Part shown: positions 27,162 to 34,295 of the stretch, one piece after another
Numbering within the stretch: the first letter of the stretch is position 1
Layout: every line of letters starts with the position of its first letter
Assembly (NCBI RefSeq): GCF_008017805.1
Contig: NZ_VRTT01000034.1
Span: 1-64,000 of the forward strand
Source of the DNA: Paenibacillus sp. N3.4
GTDB lineage: Bacteria; Bacillota; Bacilli; Paenibacillales; NBRC-103111
DNA: 64,000 nt
Direction: 5' to 3'
Notes under the pieces: model-generated
Told to the model about the DNA's origin: nothing
Seen by the model: only the letters and a program-made list of their open reading frames with translations
Databases searched by the model: none
Made by a program: the position numbers and the translations under genes

Positions 27162-27833
27162 TTAAACCTCCAGCTTGTAGCCTGTACCGTGAACCGTAGC
27201 AAGCACATGATCGTAGGGCTTCATTTTCTCGCGAAGACGGTTCACCATCATATCGACAGACCGCGTCTGTCCGTAGTATTCAAAACCCCATACTTGGTCT
27301 AAAATGTGCTCACGCGTAAAAACCTTTTTAGGATTTTTACTTAGCAGCCACAAGAGATCGAATTCCTTGCTTGTCGTTTTAATGAGTTTGCCAGCTACCT
27401 TCAGGGTGCGCTCGTTTTTATCCATTTCAATGACACCCACTTGCAGGATGTCTGTCTGCTGTAAAGAATCCGCTTTCATTCTTCGCATAACGGCTCGAAT
27501 TCGCATAACGAGCTCACGCGTTTCAAAAGGCTTCGTCAAATAATCATCGGCCCCTAATTGGAAGCCCAATATTTTATCATTCATTTCATTTTTGGCTGTA
27601 AGTACGATGACGGGAATTTCTTTGTAGGCTTGCTGCAAGGTCTTGAGCAGCTCGAAACCGGATTGATCAGGCAGCATCAGATCCAGCAAAATTAAATCGA
27701 TAGGGTTTGCAGCTAATTCCTCAAGACCGGCTGCAATTGTGCCAGCAACGGTTGGTTGAAAACCCTCCACCTCGAGGCTTAGTTTAAGCAGCATTTGGAT
27801 GCTGGAATCGTCTTCAATGATTAATACATTCAT
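27162..27833 (-). CDS. OmpR/PhoB-type response regulator
   Basis: A 223-residue regulator: receiver domain at residues 1-115 (MNVLIIEDDSSIQMLL, phosphoacceptor in DLILLDLMLPDQSG, VLTAK, DDYLTKPF) and a winged-helix DNA-binding domain at residues 128-223 (LTSKEFDLLWLLSKNP-like core, REHILDQVWGFEYYGQTRSVDMMVNRLREK). It is the first gene of a seven-gene minus-strand unit with kinase, unknown protein, binding protein, permease, ATPase and second binding protein, and probably controls that operon. AAAGGAC precedes the ATG. Confidence 0.94.
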   Translation of the reverse strand: MNVLIIEDDSSIQMLLKLSLEVEGFQPTVAGTIAAGLEELAANPIDLILLDLMLPDQSGFELLKTLQQAYKEIPVIVLTAKNEMNDKILGFQLGADDYLTKPFETRELVMRIRAVMRRMKADSLQQTDILQVGVIEMDKNERTLKVAGKLIKTTSKEFDLLWLLSKNPKKVFTREHILDQVWGFEYYGQTRSVDMMVNRLREKMKPYDHVLATVHGTGYKLEV

Positions 27834-28107
27834 AAGAAAAGTCCTTTCTACCTACCATTATGCTTTTAGCATTCGTCGTGTATGGAGGGAGTTCCTACAC
27901 GGAAGTGTTAAGCTTCTACTTCTTTTAATACTACTCGTTCGTTTTGGGCGATAGCTACCTGCAAAATATGTCTATGGAAAAATAAGCAGCATGTGGTAAC
28001 GATAACGCTGCTGTCAGCTAGACGCAAGCCCCAACAGCATCACTAGCTGCCACAGCTTCTGCAGTCCCATCCACCAACGCAAAAGCAAGTGCACAGCCTG
28101 CTGTAAG

Positions 28108-28158
28108 ACTGTCGAATAACTTCTGAGAGTTTGGCCCCCGAAAGAGTTGTTCGACAGT
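28108..28158. repeat. 14-bp inverted repeat in gene-free DNA
   Basis: ACTGTCGAATAACT at 28108-28121 is complementary, with one mismatch, to AGTTGTTCGACAGT at 28145-28158 across a 23-base loop. No poly-T follows, so it is not an ordinary terminator. Confidence 0.6.
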
Positions 28159-28235
28159 ATCTATTCCCAAAAGGAAGAAGGTTGACGATATTTTAATGTG
28201 GTTGGACTTCTTTTTGCACATGGTGTGTTTTATAA

Positions 28236-28250
28236 TGAGAATTATTCTCA
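28236..28250. promoter_or_regulatory. Orphan Fur box overlapping a TATAAT
   Basis: TGAGAATTATTCTCA matches the 7-1-7 Fur box TGATAATNATTATCA at 13 of 15 positions and is a perfect palindrome around its centre. A TATAAT at 28231-28236 touches its left edge. No iron gene follows on either strand within several hundred bases. Confidence 0.65.
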
Positions 28251-28302
28251 TGGTAAGAGGGTGGAGGCATTGCTGCTCTGAACATCTGTGAACATGTGAA
28301 AG

Positions 28303-28321
28303 GCTGCCTTGCGGCAGCCCG
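28303..28321 (-). terminator. Hairpin after the small membrane protein gene
   Basis: GGCTGCC-GCAA-GGCAGCC is a perfect 7-bp stem with a GCAA tetraloop on the minus strand and a short TTT tail. It lies about 46 bases after the stop at 28367 and could be its terminator. Confidence 0.5.
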
Positions 28322-28366
28322 TTATCCATGATTATTTAAAGGTTCTACTTGTATAAGCAGCTTATT

Positions 28367-28576
28367 TTAGCGTTGTTGAAGGATCCTTTGGCCATCCACA
28401 GGAATAGACGGTTGTGAAAGTGGCGTGGTATGTTGAAAGTCTGGCATGAAGGTTCGTGTCCCTTGCGATGTCATATCCCCCGGATAATGGGCAATCGAGT
28501 AGGCACTGAGCCCAATAGCTGCTAGCAAGATCGTTACAAGTAGGATTTTGTGCTTGTGAAGTTGAAAATAGGACAT
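28367..28576 (-). CDS. Small membrane or secreted protein, 69 aa
   Basis: A short gene with a strong ribosome site (AAAGGAG, eight bases before ATG at 28576). The product has a basic N-terminus (MSYFQLHKHK) and one hydrophobic helix (ILLVTILLAAIGLSAYSI), then a polar tail rich in Pro, Gln and Thr with no Cys. It may be a single-pass membrane peptide or a small exported protein. I do not recognise a family. It is separate from the regulator operon and has a hairpin downstream. Confidence 0.6.
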   Translation of the reverse strand: MSYFQLHKHKILLVTILLAAIGLSAYSIAHYPGDMTSQGTRTFMPDFQHTTPLSQPSIPVDGQRILQQR

Positions 28577-28920
28577 ACGCGTTCTCCTTTCTGAGACCGT
28601 GCTCTTGCTCCCGATTATGAGGGGAGGACCTGAAATAGAGCTTAGCGAGAACTGAACGTTCACTGAAAGGCCACATTTTTTGAAGAGAAAAGGAGAGACT
28701 TTTAGGTTGGAAAAGGGGTTCATAGATAGCTAAGATTGGCAATAATTCCGTTAGTACGCTAAATATTGCATTTTACAAAAAGCGCCCTGGAACTTATGAT
28801 GATCTAGTTACGTGATATTTCTTCTCGTATAACGGGAACTTTTATTCGAACTCAACGTAGTACAACAAGACACGAAACAAAAAAGTTCCGAACGCATCGG
28901 GAAGAAGGAGTTTTATTAGA
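28577..28920. other. Intergenic region upstream of the desaturase
   Basis: No gene or clear operator is visible. It must contain the divergent promoters of the small membrane protein and the desaturase. No -35/-10 pair stands out. Confidence 0.5.
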
Positions 28921-29949
28921 ATGACTCATGAGGACAAAGGTGGGTGGCGATCCGACATCGCACCTTACGAAAGACCACATATTAAGCACAGTGTGTGGCA
29001 GATAATCAATACGCTGGTGCCATTTTTCATTCTCTGGTATTTCGCCAATTTGAGTCTATCGGTATCTATTTGGCTTACACTTGCTTTAGATGTGATCGCG
29101 GCAGGATTTTTAATCCGGATTTTTATTATTTTTCATGACTGTTGTCACAAATCTTTTTTCAAAAATAAGGTCGCCAATGAAATTGTGGGGACGATAACTG
29201 GCATCTTAACTTGTGTGCCGTATCATCAATGGCGCCATACTCACTCGGTTCATCACGCTTCAAGCGGAAATTTGGATCGCAGAGGGGTAGGTGACATCTG
29301 GACGTTAACGGTAGATGAATATATATCCTTACCACCACTTAAAAAGCTCGTGTATCGGTTGTATCGCAATCCGTTCGTTATGTTTATCATAGGACCGATT
29401 TATATTTTCCTTATCGATTACCGTTTTAACCGTAAAAAAGCAAACACCAAAGAGCGTATCAACACGTATATTACGAATTTCGGTATTATCGGAGGTTCTG
29501 CACTGCTTTGTTGGTTAATTGGTTGGCAGTCTTTCCTTCTGGTTCAAGGTCCGATGTTCCTCGTTTCGGGAGCTGCGGGTATCTGGCTTTTCTATGTACA
29601 GCATCAATTTGAGGAATCGTATTATGAGAATGAAAAAGAATGGGATTATGTGAAAGCAGCGATGCACGGAAGTTCATTCTACAAGCTGCCCAAAGTTCTT
29701 CACTGGATAACGGGGAATATCGGTTTTCATCATATTCATCACTTGAGCCCTCGCGTTCCTAATTATTATTTGGAGAAAGCTCATAATAAAAACGAAGTTT
29801 TGCGAGATGTGCAAACCATTACGTTATGGACAAGTCTCAAATCGCTTCAATTCCATATCTGGGATGAAGATGCCAAAAAATTTATAGGTTTTAAGGATTT
29901 GAAACGTTTTGTTGCTAACAGAGTCGTGAAGCCCGTGGAAGTTGAGTAA
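28921..29949 (+). CDS. des: Membrane fatty acid desaturase (Des-like)
   Basis: A 342-residue acyl-lipid desaturase, close in size to B. subtilis Des, which inserts a double bond into membrane phospholipid acyl chains after cold shock. Three histidine boxes coordinate the di-iron centre: HDCCH (residues 72-76), the HTHSVHH region near residue 108, and HHIHH near residue 270. Hydrophobic segments flank them (about residues 28-68, 155-170, 190-225). AAGGAG precedes the ATG. In B. subtilis des is controlled by the DesKR pair; no such pair is adjacent here. It is monocistronic. Confidence 0.93.
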   Translation: MTHEDKGGWRSDIAPYERPHIKHSVWQIINTLVPFFILWYFANLSLSVSIWLTLALDVIAAGFLIRIFIIFHDCCHKSFFKNKVANEIVGTITGILTCVPYHQWRHTHSVHHASSGNLDRRGVGDIWTLTVDEYISLPPLKKLVYRLYRNPFVMFIIGPIYIFLIDYRFNRKKANTKERINTYITNFGIIGGSALLCWLIGWQSFLLVQGPMFLVSGAAGIWLFYVQHQFEESYYENEKEWDYVKAAMHGSSFYKLPKVLHWITGNIGFHHIHHLSPRVPNYYLEKAHNKNEVLRDVQTITLWTSLKSLQFHIWDEDAKKFIGFKDLKRFVANRVVKPVEVE

Positions 29950-29955
29950 ACGGTT

Positions 29956-30012
29956 ACAGCTGTCGCCCCCAGTAGTTATGGCTACTGAGGCCGGCAGCTT
30001 TTTTATTTTTAC
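29956..30012 (+). terminator. Terminator of the desaturase gene
   Basis: An interrupted stem pairs CAGCTGTCG with CGGCAGC and CAGTAG with CTACTG, and is followed by TTTTTTATTTTT. Confidence 0.75.
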
Positions 30013-30091
30013 CAAACTTAAACTTGTGAATGGGCGACGACGTCCTCACTAAATGGACATACGACGTCAAAAGTGAACAGGTGTTTATTAT

Positions 30092-30211
30092 ATGCAAGTT
30101 TTAAAAGATGACTTGAAAAACAGCATTCGTCAAGCCGCGTTATCGGAGTTCAAGCAGCATGGGTATGTTAAAGCATCGATGCACCTTATTGCGGATTCCG
30201 CAGGCAAGTAA
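30092..30211 (+). pseudogene. Truncated TetR-family regulator (N-terminal 39 residues)
   Basis: The frame encodes the start of a TetR helix-turn-helix (IRQAALSEFKQHGY, KASMHLIADSAGK) and then meets a stop exactly where SVGNLYxYF would be expected. An AGGTG ribosome site precedes the ATG. No C-terminal ligand domain is found nearby. The interspersed repeat copy A begins about 25 bases later, so the gene may have been cut off by that event. Confidence 0.65.
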
Positions 30212-30237
30212 GACGAATGAATAGGCAAGCGGACTCA

Positions 30238-30494
30238 GCAGCCGTTATTTGCTGTTTATCCCTGGCCATGCGCCTGCTTCCGGACATAGGTTCCGTTAAG
30301 GGCAGTGAATTCTTAGATATCGGCCCCTTATCGCTCGAATAACGGCGTTGATGTCCGCTAAGTTCCCAATCGGCCCACTCAAGACCACAATAACGGCTCC
30401 ACGGTCCATTCATCAGTCCTTCATCGTTCCATTCATCGCCTCGGCCCTCCTTCACCCTCTATCCTTTCGTCAAGCGCCGATTTCGATGTTAAGC
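30238..30494. repeat. Interspersed repeat, copy A
   Basis: About 257 bases that align over their full length with 43480-43746, roughly four fifths identical by eye. Shared blocks include GCGCCTGCTTCCGGACATA, GCTCGAATAACGGCG, CAATAACGG, CCACGGTCC and GATTTCGATGTT. CCGTTA and TAACGG motifs recur at about 35-50 base intervals in alternating orientation. No transposase is encoded. Confidence 0.8.
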
Positions 30495-30570
30495 CTTCAA
30501 GTCAGTCCTCATTTTTTGTCTCAATAAGGAACGACTGTTTACTAACGGAATTTGGAGAGGAACCACAGAA

Positions 30571-30753
30571 ATGAAACAAATTATTAAATGGTGCGCCGGA
30601 CCATCGTCGCCTTATGGTTGGTAGCCACTATCCTATTGAGCGTATTTCAGCCCAATTTTTTTGCAGCCGGTGCTGCTTCCGGCATTGCTGGCCATGTCGG
30701 AAGCGCTGCGTGCGAAGCACAAGCCGGCTAAGCAGATTGTCTACGGAGAATAG
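30571..30753 (+). pseudogene. Small membrane protein gene with two frameshifts
   Basis: After a good ribosome site (GGAGAGG) and ATG (MKQIIKW) the frame is lost within eight codons. A second frame gives a clear membrane helix (RRTIVALWLVATILLSVFQP). At a run of seven T residues (30656-30662) a third frame continues as FLQPVLLPALLAMSEALRAK and ends in KQIVYGE and a TAG. Correcting one missing base near 30590 and one extra T restores a roughly 60-residue protein. A perfect terminator follows, suggesting the unit was once, or still is, functional. Family not recognised. Confidence 0.5.
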
Positions 30754-30762
30754 AAAGATGCA

Positions 30763-30808
30763 GCCCTTCATCAGGGATCCAAATCGGATCGATGAAGGGC
30801 ATTTTTTT
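30763..30808 (+). terminator. Terminator after the decayed small membrane gene
   Basis: GCCCTTCATC and GATGAAGGGC form a perfect 10-bp stem around an 18-base loop, followed by ATTTTTTT. Confidence 0.88.
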
Positions 30809-30907
30809 CATCTAAAATCATAAGCAAGCTAAAGGCATTTCATCGCCCGATATCAAGAAATTCTCACAAACCTATAAAAACTAAACATCATACCTATATT
30901 TCGCACA

Positions 30908-30937
30908 TTGTAAGGGCTACCAGTATGGAGGCATAAT
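30908..30937 (+). promoter_or_regulatory. Promoter of sugar cluster 2
   Basis: TTGTAA and CATAAT are separated by 18 bases, 31 bases upstream of the binding-protein start. Confidence 0.5.
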
Positions 30938-30967
30938 AAAGACATCAAATAACGAGGGGGATTCACA

Positions 30968-32326
30968 TTGATAAAAAAATACAAAGCACTTCAGATGGTC
31001 ACAGTAGGCGCAGTTGCTCTTAGCTTAACAGCTTGCGGTGCAGGCGGCAGCAAGCCAACCAGCACACCGGATCCTAAAGCGGCCGCAACAGCAACACCAA
31101 GCGAGACCGTACAACCTAAGAAACAAGAAAACATAACGATTACGTTCCAAAATATATATCCAGATCCAACAGATCCGAAGAACGGCATGCTGAAGAAAAT
31201 CGTTGCTGATTATCAAGGGAAAAATCCAAATATCAAAATCGAGCTTGATTCCTTGAACACAGACCAACAAAAGTTGAAGCTCAAAACACAAGCTGCTTCC
31301 AAAGAAGTTCCGGATATCACAATCGTGAATCCATCCGCACAAATGAAGCCTTTCGTTGATGCAGGCCTATTCGCGCCATTAAATGATATGGTTGAGCAAA
31401 ACGGACTCAAAGGAACTTTCCAAGATGGAATCCTAGACTTCTACACATTCAATAAGAACATTTACGCACTTCCAGATGGCAACAACATCGGTGTTGTGTA
31501 CTATAACAAAGATTTGTTCAAGCAAGCTGGCGTTGAAGTGCCGAAAACGTTCGAAGAGATGATAGCAGCGGTTAAAACCATGAAAGGCAAAGGCATTCAA
31601 CCGATGGTTATCGGTGAAAAAGACTCGTGGACAGGTTCCTTCTTGTTCATGAACATCTTGCTTCGCACCAACGGTGGACCTGGCTTCCTGCAATCCGTTG
31701 TTGATGGTAAGAAAACTTTCGCAGATCCTGCATTTACAGATGCAGTAAGCAGCTTTGAAGATTTGATTCAAGCCGGCGCGTTCCAAGAAGGCGCAACATC
31801 CTTTGACTACAACGCAGGTGAAAACTTGTTCAAAACAGGTAAAGCAGCTATGTACTACATGGGCAGCTGGGCAACTGGCGGTATTGAAACTTCTTCCGTT
31901 AACGGTAAAGTGGGCGTATTCAAATTCCCGACTGTTAAAGGCAAAGGTAACCCAGACGAATTCATGCTTGCTCCAGGCAGCGCATTCGCGATCTCTGCAA
32001 ACAGCAAACATTTGAAAGAAACTAAAGATTTCTTGAACTACTTCATGTTGAACTACCCGAAAGAAGCTTTCGCAGTTAAAGGCGCAGTTGGTGTTGCACA
32101 GAAAGTGGATGGCGACTTCAAAGCTGCCGGATACTCCGATATGGCGATGGAAGTACTTGGCTTGTTCAAACAAGTTAAAGGCGGCGACATTGCATTTGAT
32201 AACACAATGAACCCAGGAACAGCACAAGGTCACTTAACAAGCATTCAAAACCTATTCGTTCAGAAGAAAGATCCTGCTGAAGTAGGTAAAGAACACCAAA
32301 CAGCTTACGACACGAATAAAAAATAA
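30968..32326 (+). CDS. Extracellular sugar-binding lipoprotein (cluster 2)
   Basis: A 452-residue family 1 solute-binding protein. The signal peptide (AVALSLTAC) ends in a lipobox Cys near residue 23, followed by a Thr/Pro/Ala linker and the binding domain (ITITFQNIYPDPTDPKNGML, GVVYYNKDLFKQAGVEVPKTF, AAMYYMGSWA). The start is a TTG with GGGG eight bases upstream; no in-frame ATG is available nearby. It is the first gene of a five-gene unit with two permeases, kinase and regulator. No ATPase is present, so a shared one is expected. The sugar cannot be named. Confidence 0.94.
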   Translation: MIKKYKALQMVTVGAVALSLTACGAGGSKPTSTPDPKAAATATPSETVQPKKQENITITFQNIYPDPTDPKNGMLKKIVADYQGKNPNIKIELDSLNTDQQKLKLKTQAASKEVPDITIVNPSAQMKPFVDAGLFAPLNDMVEQNGLKGTFQDGILDFYTFNKNIYALPDGNNIGVVYYNKDLFKQAGVEVPKTFEEMIAAVKTMKGKGIQPMVIGEKDSWTGSFLFMNILLRTNGGPGFLQSVVDGKKTFADPAFTDAVSSFEDLIQAGAFQEGATSFDYNAGENLFKTGKAAMYYMGSWATGGIETSSVNGKVGVFKFPTVKGKGNPDEFMLAPGSAFAISANSKHLKETKDFLNYFMLNYPKEAFAVKGAVGVAQKVDGDFKAAGYSDMAMEVLGLFKQVKGGDIAFDNTMNPGTAQGHLTSIQNLFVQKKDPAEVGKEHQTAYDTNKK

Positions 32327-32337
32327 TGAATTAGCAG

Positions 32338-32397
32338 CCAAATCGGAATTTATCCTTAAGCGCCGTGAGTGGCACTGAGGGTAAGTTCCGAATTGGT
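32338..32397 (+). other. Long hairpin between binding protein and permease (cluster 2)
   Basis: The arms (starting CCAAATCGGAA and ending TTCCGAATTGG) pair over about 20 positions with few mismatches. No T run follows. The position fits an mRNA stabiliser that makes binding protein in excess of permease. Confidence 0.6.
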
Positions 32398-32425
32398 TAT
32401 TATCCGCATGAAGGAGGCGAGCCAA

Positions 32426-33316
32426 GTGAATGTGTTAAGAGTCTCCAAATGGACGATTGCCATGTTTGTACTGCCGTGTTTAATTATCTATGTCAGCCTT
32501 GTTTTCGTTCCTATTCTCGTATCGCTTTATAGCGGACTACTAGATTGGAATGGAATTGGCGATTCGACATTCGTCGGTTTGAAAAATTTTCACACCCTGC
32601 TTTTCGCTGATCCCGTGTTCTGGCCATCTGTGCGCCGCACGCTGATGTTTGCCGTGTTTTCTATGTCTGAAATTCCTATCGCATTAGGAGTCGCTATTCT
32701 GTTGAATCGTTTTATCAAAAAACCGAATTTTCTCGTTTCCAGTTACTTTTTACCGGTCATTCTTTCTGTTGTTATCATCGGTCAATTATGGAAAACCATA
32801 TATAACCCTGCCGCTATGGGGGGCATGCTGAATCAAGTGCTGGATATGCTGAACTTGCATAGCTGGACTAGATCATGGCTGACAGAACCAAAGATTGCGA
32901 TGTACTCCCTTTATTTTGTGGCTCTTTGGCAGTACTTGGGCTATCATACGCTGATCCAGTTTACCGGAATTCAGAATATCCCTGCTGATATCTATGAAGC
33001 GGCCCGAATCGATGGTGCCGAGGGGCTTAAAGCCGATTGGCACATTACCTTCCCTATGAACATTCCGATTTTCAAAATATCGATCGTCCTTGCCTTCATT
33101 GGCTCGCTGCAAGCGTTTGACATGGTCATGGTTATGACAGCAGGTGGACCAGCTCATGCCACGGACGTCATTTCCACACATATGTACAACATGTCATTCC
33201 TCTCCATGAAATACGGATATGGAAGTGCGATTGCAGCTTTCTTGGTAGGCGTTTGTTTAATCGCAACGATTATTATTAATTACGTATTCAATCGACTAGA
33301 AAGAAGATTTTCATGA
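32426..33316 (+). CDS. Carbohydrate ABC transporter permease, MalF-like (cluster 2)
   Basis: A 296-residue CUT1 permease with six membrane helices and the EAA loop YEAARIDGAEGLKADWHITF. The start is a GTG at 32426, eight bases after AAGGAGG; the ATG 18 bases earlier overlaps the ribosome site. It overlaps the next permease by four bases, so they are translationally coupled. Confidence 0.92.
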   Translation: MNVLRVSKWTIAMFVLPCLIIYVSLVFVPILVSLYSGLLDWNGIGDSTFVGLKNFHTLLFADPVFWPSVRRTLMFAVFSMSEIPIALGVAILLNRFIKKPNFLVSSYFLPVILSVVIIGQLWKTIYNPAAMGGMLNQVLDMLNLHSWTRSWLTEPKIAMYSLYFVALWQYLGYHTLIQFTGIQNIPADIYEAARIDGAEGLKADWHITFPMNIPIFKISIVLAFIGSLQAFDMVMVMTAGGPAHATDVISTHMYNMSFLSMKYGYGSAIAAFLVGVCLIATIIINYVFNRLERRFS

Positions 33317-33333
33317 AGGAGGAGAGTGTCGCC

Positions 33334-34215
33334 ATGCAAGCAACAACAGGTATAACTTCGGTGAAACCTATCACCACAGTGAGACGCAAACGCCTCTCCG
33401 TCGCCAAAGTCATCGTGATTATTTTGCTTTCCGCGCTAGTAGTTACACAAGTATATCCGCTGCTTTGGTTATTCATTTACTCGCTAAAAACCAATGAGGA
33501 GATTTTGTCCGGTAAATTTTTCGCCTTACCGCACGTCCTTCAATGGAAAAATTTTAGCGATGCCATCAAAGCGGGACATTATTTTCAATATCTAAAAAAC
33601 AGTCTTTTCGTGACTTCGGTAACCATGGCGTGCGTTCTTTTGCTAAGTTCACTAGCATCATTCGCCATTAGTCGATTTCGCTGGAAATACGGACAGCTGG
33701 TCATGGTCATCTTCCTCATCGGGATGATGGTGCCGCTGCAGGCGACCTTGCTGCCGCTCATGATTATTTTCAAAAATTTACACGCGCTCAACACGCATAT
33801 CTCAATTATTCTTCCCTATATCGCGTTCCAGACGCCTATAGCCGTTTTTATTCTAAGTGGATTTATGAAGTCCATTCCGAGTGAGATTGAAGAGTCAGCG
33901 GTTATGGATGGAGCAGGCGTGTTTCGAATATTTGGAAGCATCATCTTGCCAATTTCGATTCCTCCAATGATGACCGTTTGTATTCTGACCTTCATCAGCA
34001 TATGGAATGAGTACATTTTGGCTGCAACCTTCATATCGTCCGAGCGGCTGAAGACGCTGCCTTTTGGGGTAAACAGCTTCGTCAGTCAATACTCCGTGAA
34101 CTATGGAGCCATCGGTGCATTTCTTGTACTCGGCGCTCTGCCGGTCATTCTGATTTACTTTTTATTAGCTGATAAAATTACAAAAGGTATGGTAGCGGGA
34201 GCGGTGAAAGGTTAA
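33334..34215 (+). CDS. Carbohydrate ABC transporter permease, MalG-like (cluster 2)
   Basis: A 293-residue partner permease. A basic N-terminal tail (TVRRKRLS) precedes helix 1 (VIVIILLSALVVTQVYPLLW); the EAA loop is EESAVMDGAGVFRIFGSIIL and the tail GMVAGAVKG is typical. The ATG at 33334 lies about nine bases after GGAGGAG; the upstream in-frame ATG at 33313 is part of the ribosome region. The kinase follows after an 80-base gap. Confidence 0.92.
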   Translation: MQATTGITSVKPITTVRRKRLSVAKVIVIILLSALVVTQVYPLLWLFIYSLKTNEEILSGKFFALPHVLQWKNFSDAIKAGHYFQYLKNSLFVTSVTMACVLLLSSLASFAISRFRWKYGQLVMVIFLIGMMVPLQATLLPLMIIFKNLHALNTHISIILPYIAFQTPIAVFILSGFMKSIPSEIEESAVMDGAGVFRIFGSIILPISIPPMMTVCILTFISIWNEYILAATFISSERLKTLPFGVNSFVSQYSVNYGAIGAFLVLGALPVILIYFLLADKITKGMVAGAVKG

Positions 34216-34295
34216 TTTCACCCCTCTCTTTTTGCCGTTCACAGGCTTGTGGTAGAATGGAATGCAGGACTTAACGAAGGAGGATTGACGACAAC

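Larger units (their letters stand above)
27834..28366. other. Gene-poor intergenic region with inverted repeat and orphan Fur box
   Basis: No convincing gene is present. It holds the upstream region of the regulator operon, an imperfect inverted repeat (28108-28158), a Fur box (28236-28250) and a GC-rich hairpin (28303-28321). Weak minus-strand coding potential near 28018-28329 has no ribosome site and no recognisable motif. Confidence 0.6.

Noticed and set aside
28018..28329. Possible 103-residue minus-strand gene
   Set aside because: No ribosome site, no recognisable domain, and it runs through the Fur box, GC hairpin and inverted repeat.
30186..30455. Minus-strand 89-residue frame within repeat copy A, and its counterpart at 43334-43618
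   Set aside because: Similar translations are explained by DNA homology of the repeats; no ribosome sites. Kept as a repeat, not a gene.
31433..32233. 266-residue minus-strand frame opposite the cluster 2 binding protein
   Set aside because: A shadow of a lysine/alanine-rich lipoprotein gene with clear lipobox and binding-protein motifs on the plus strand.
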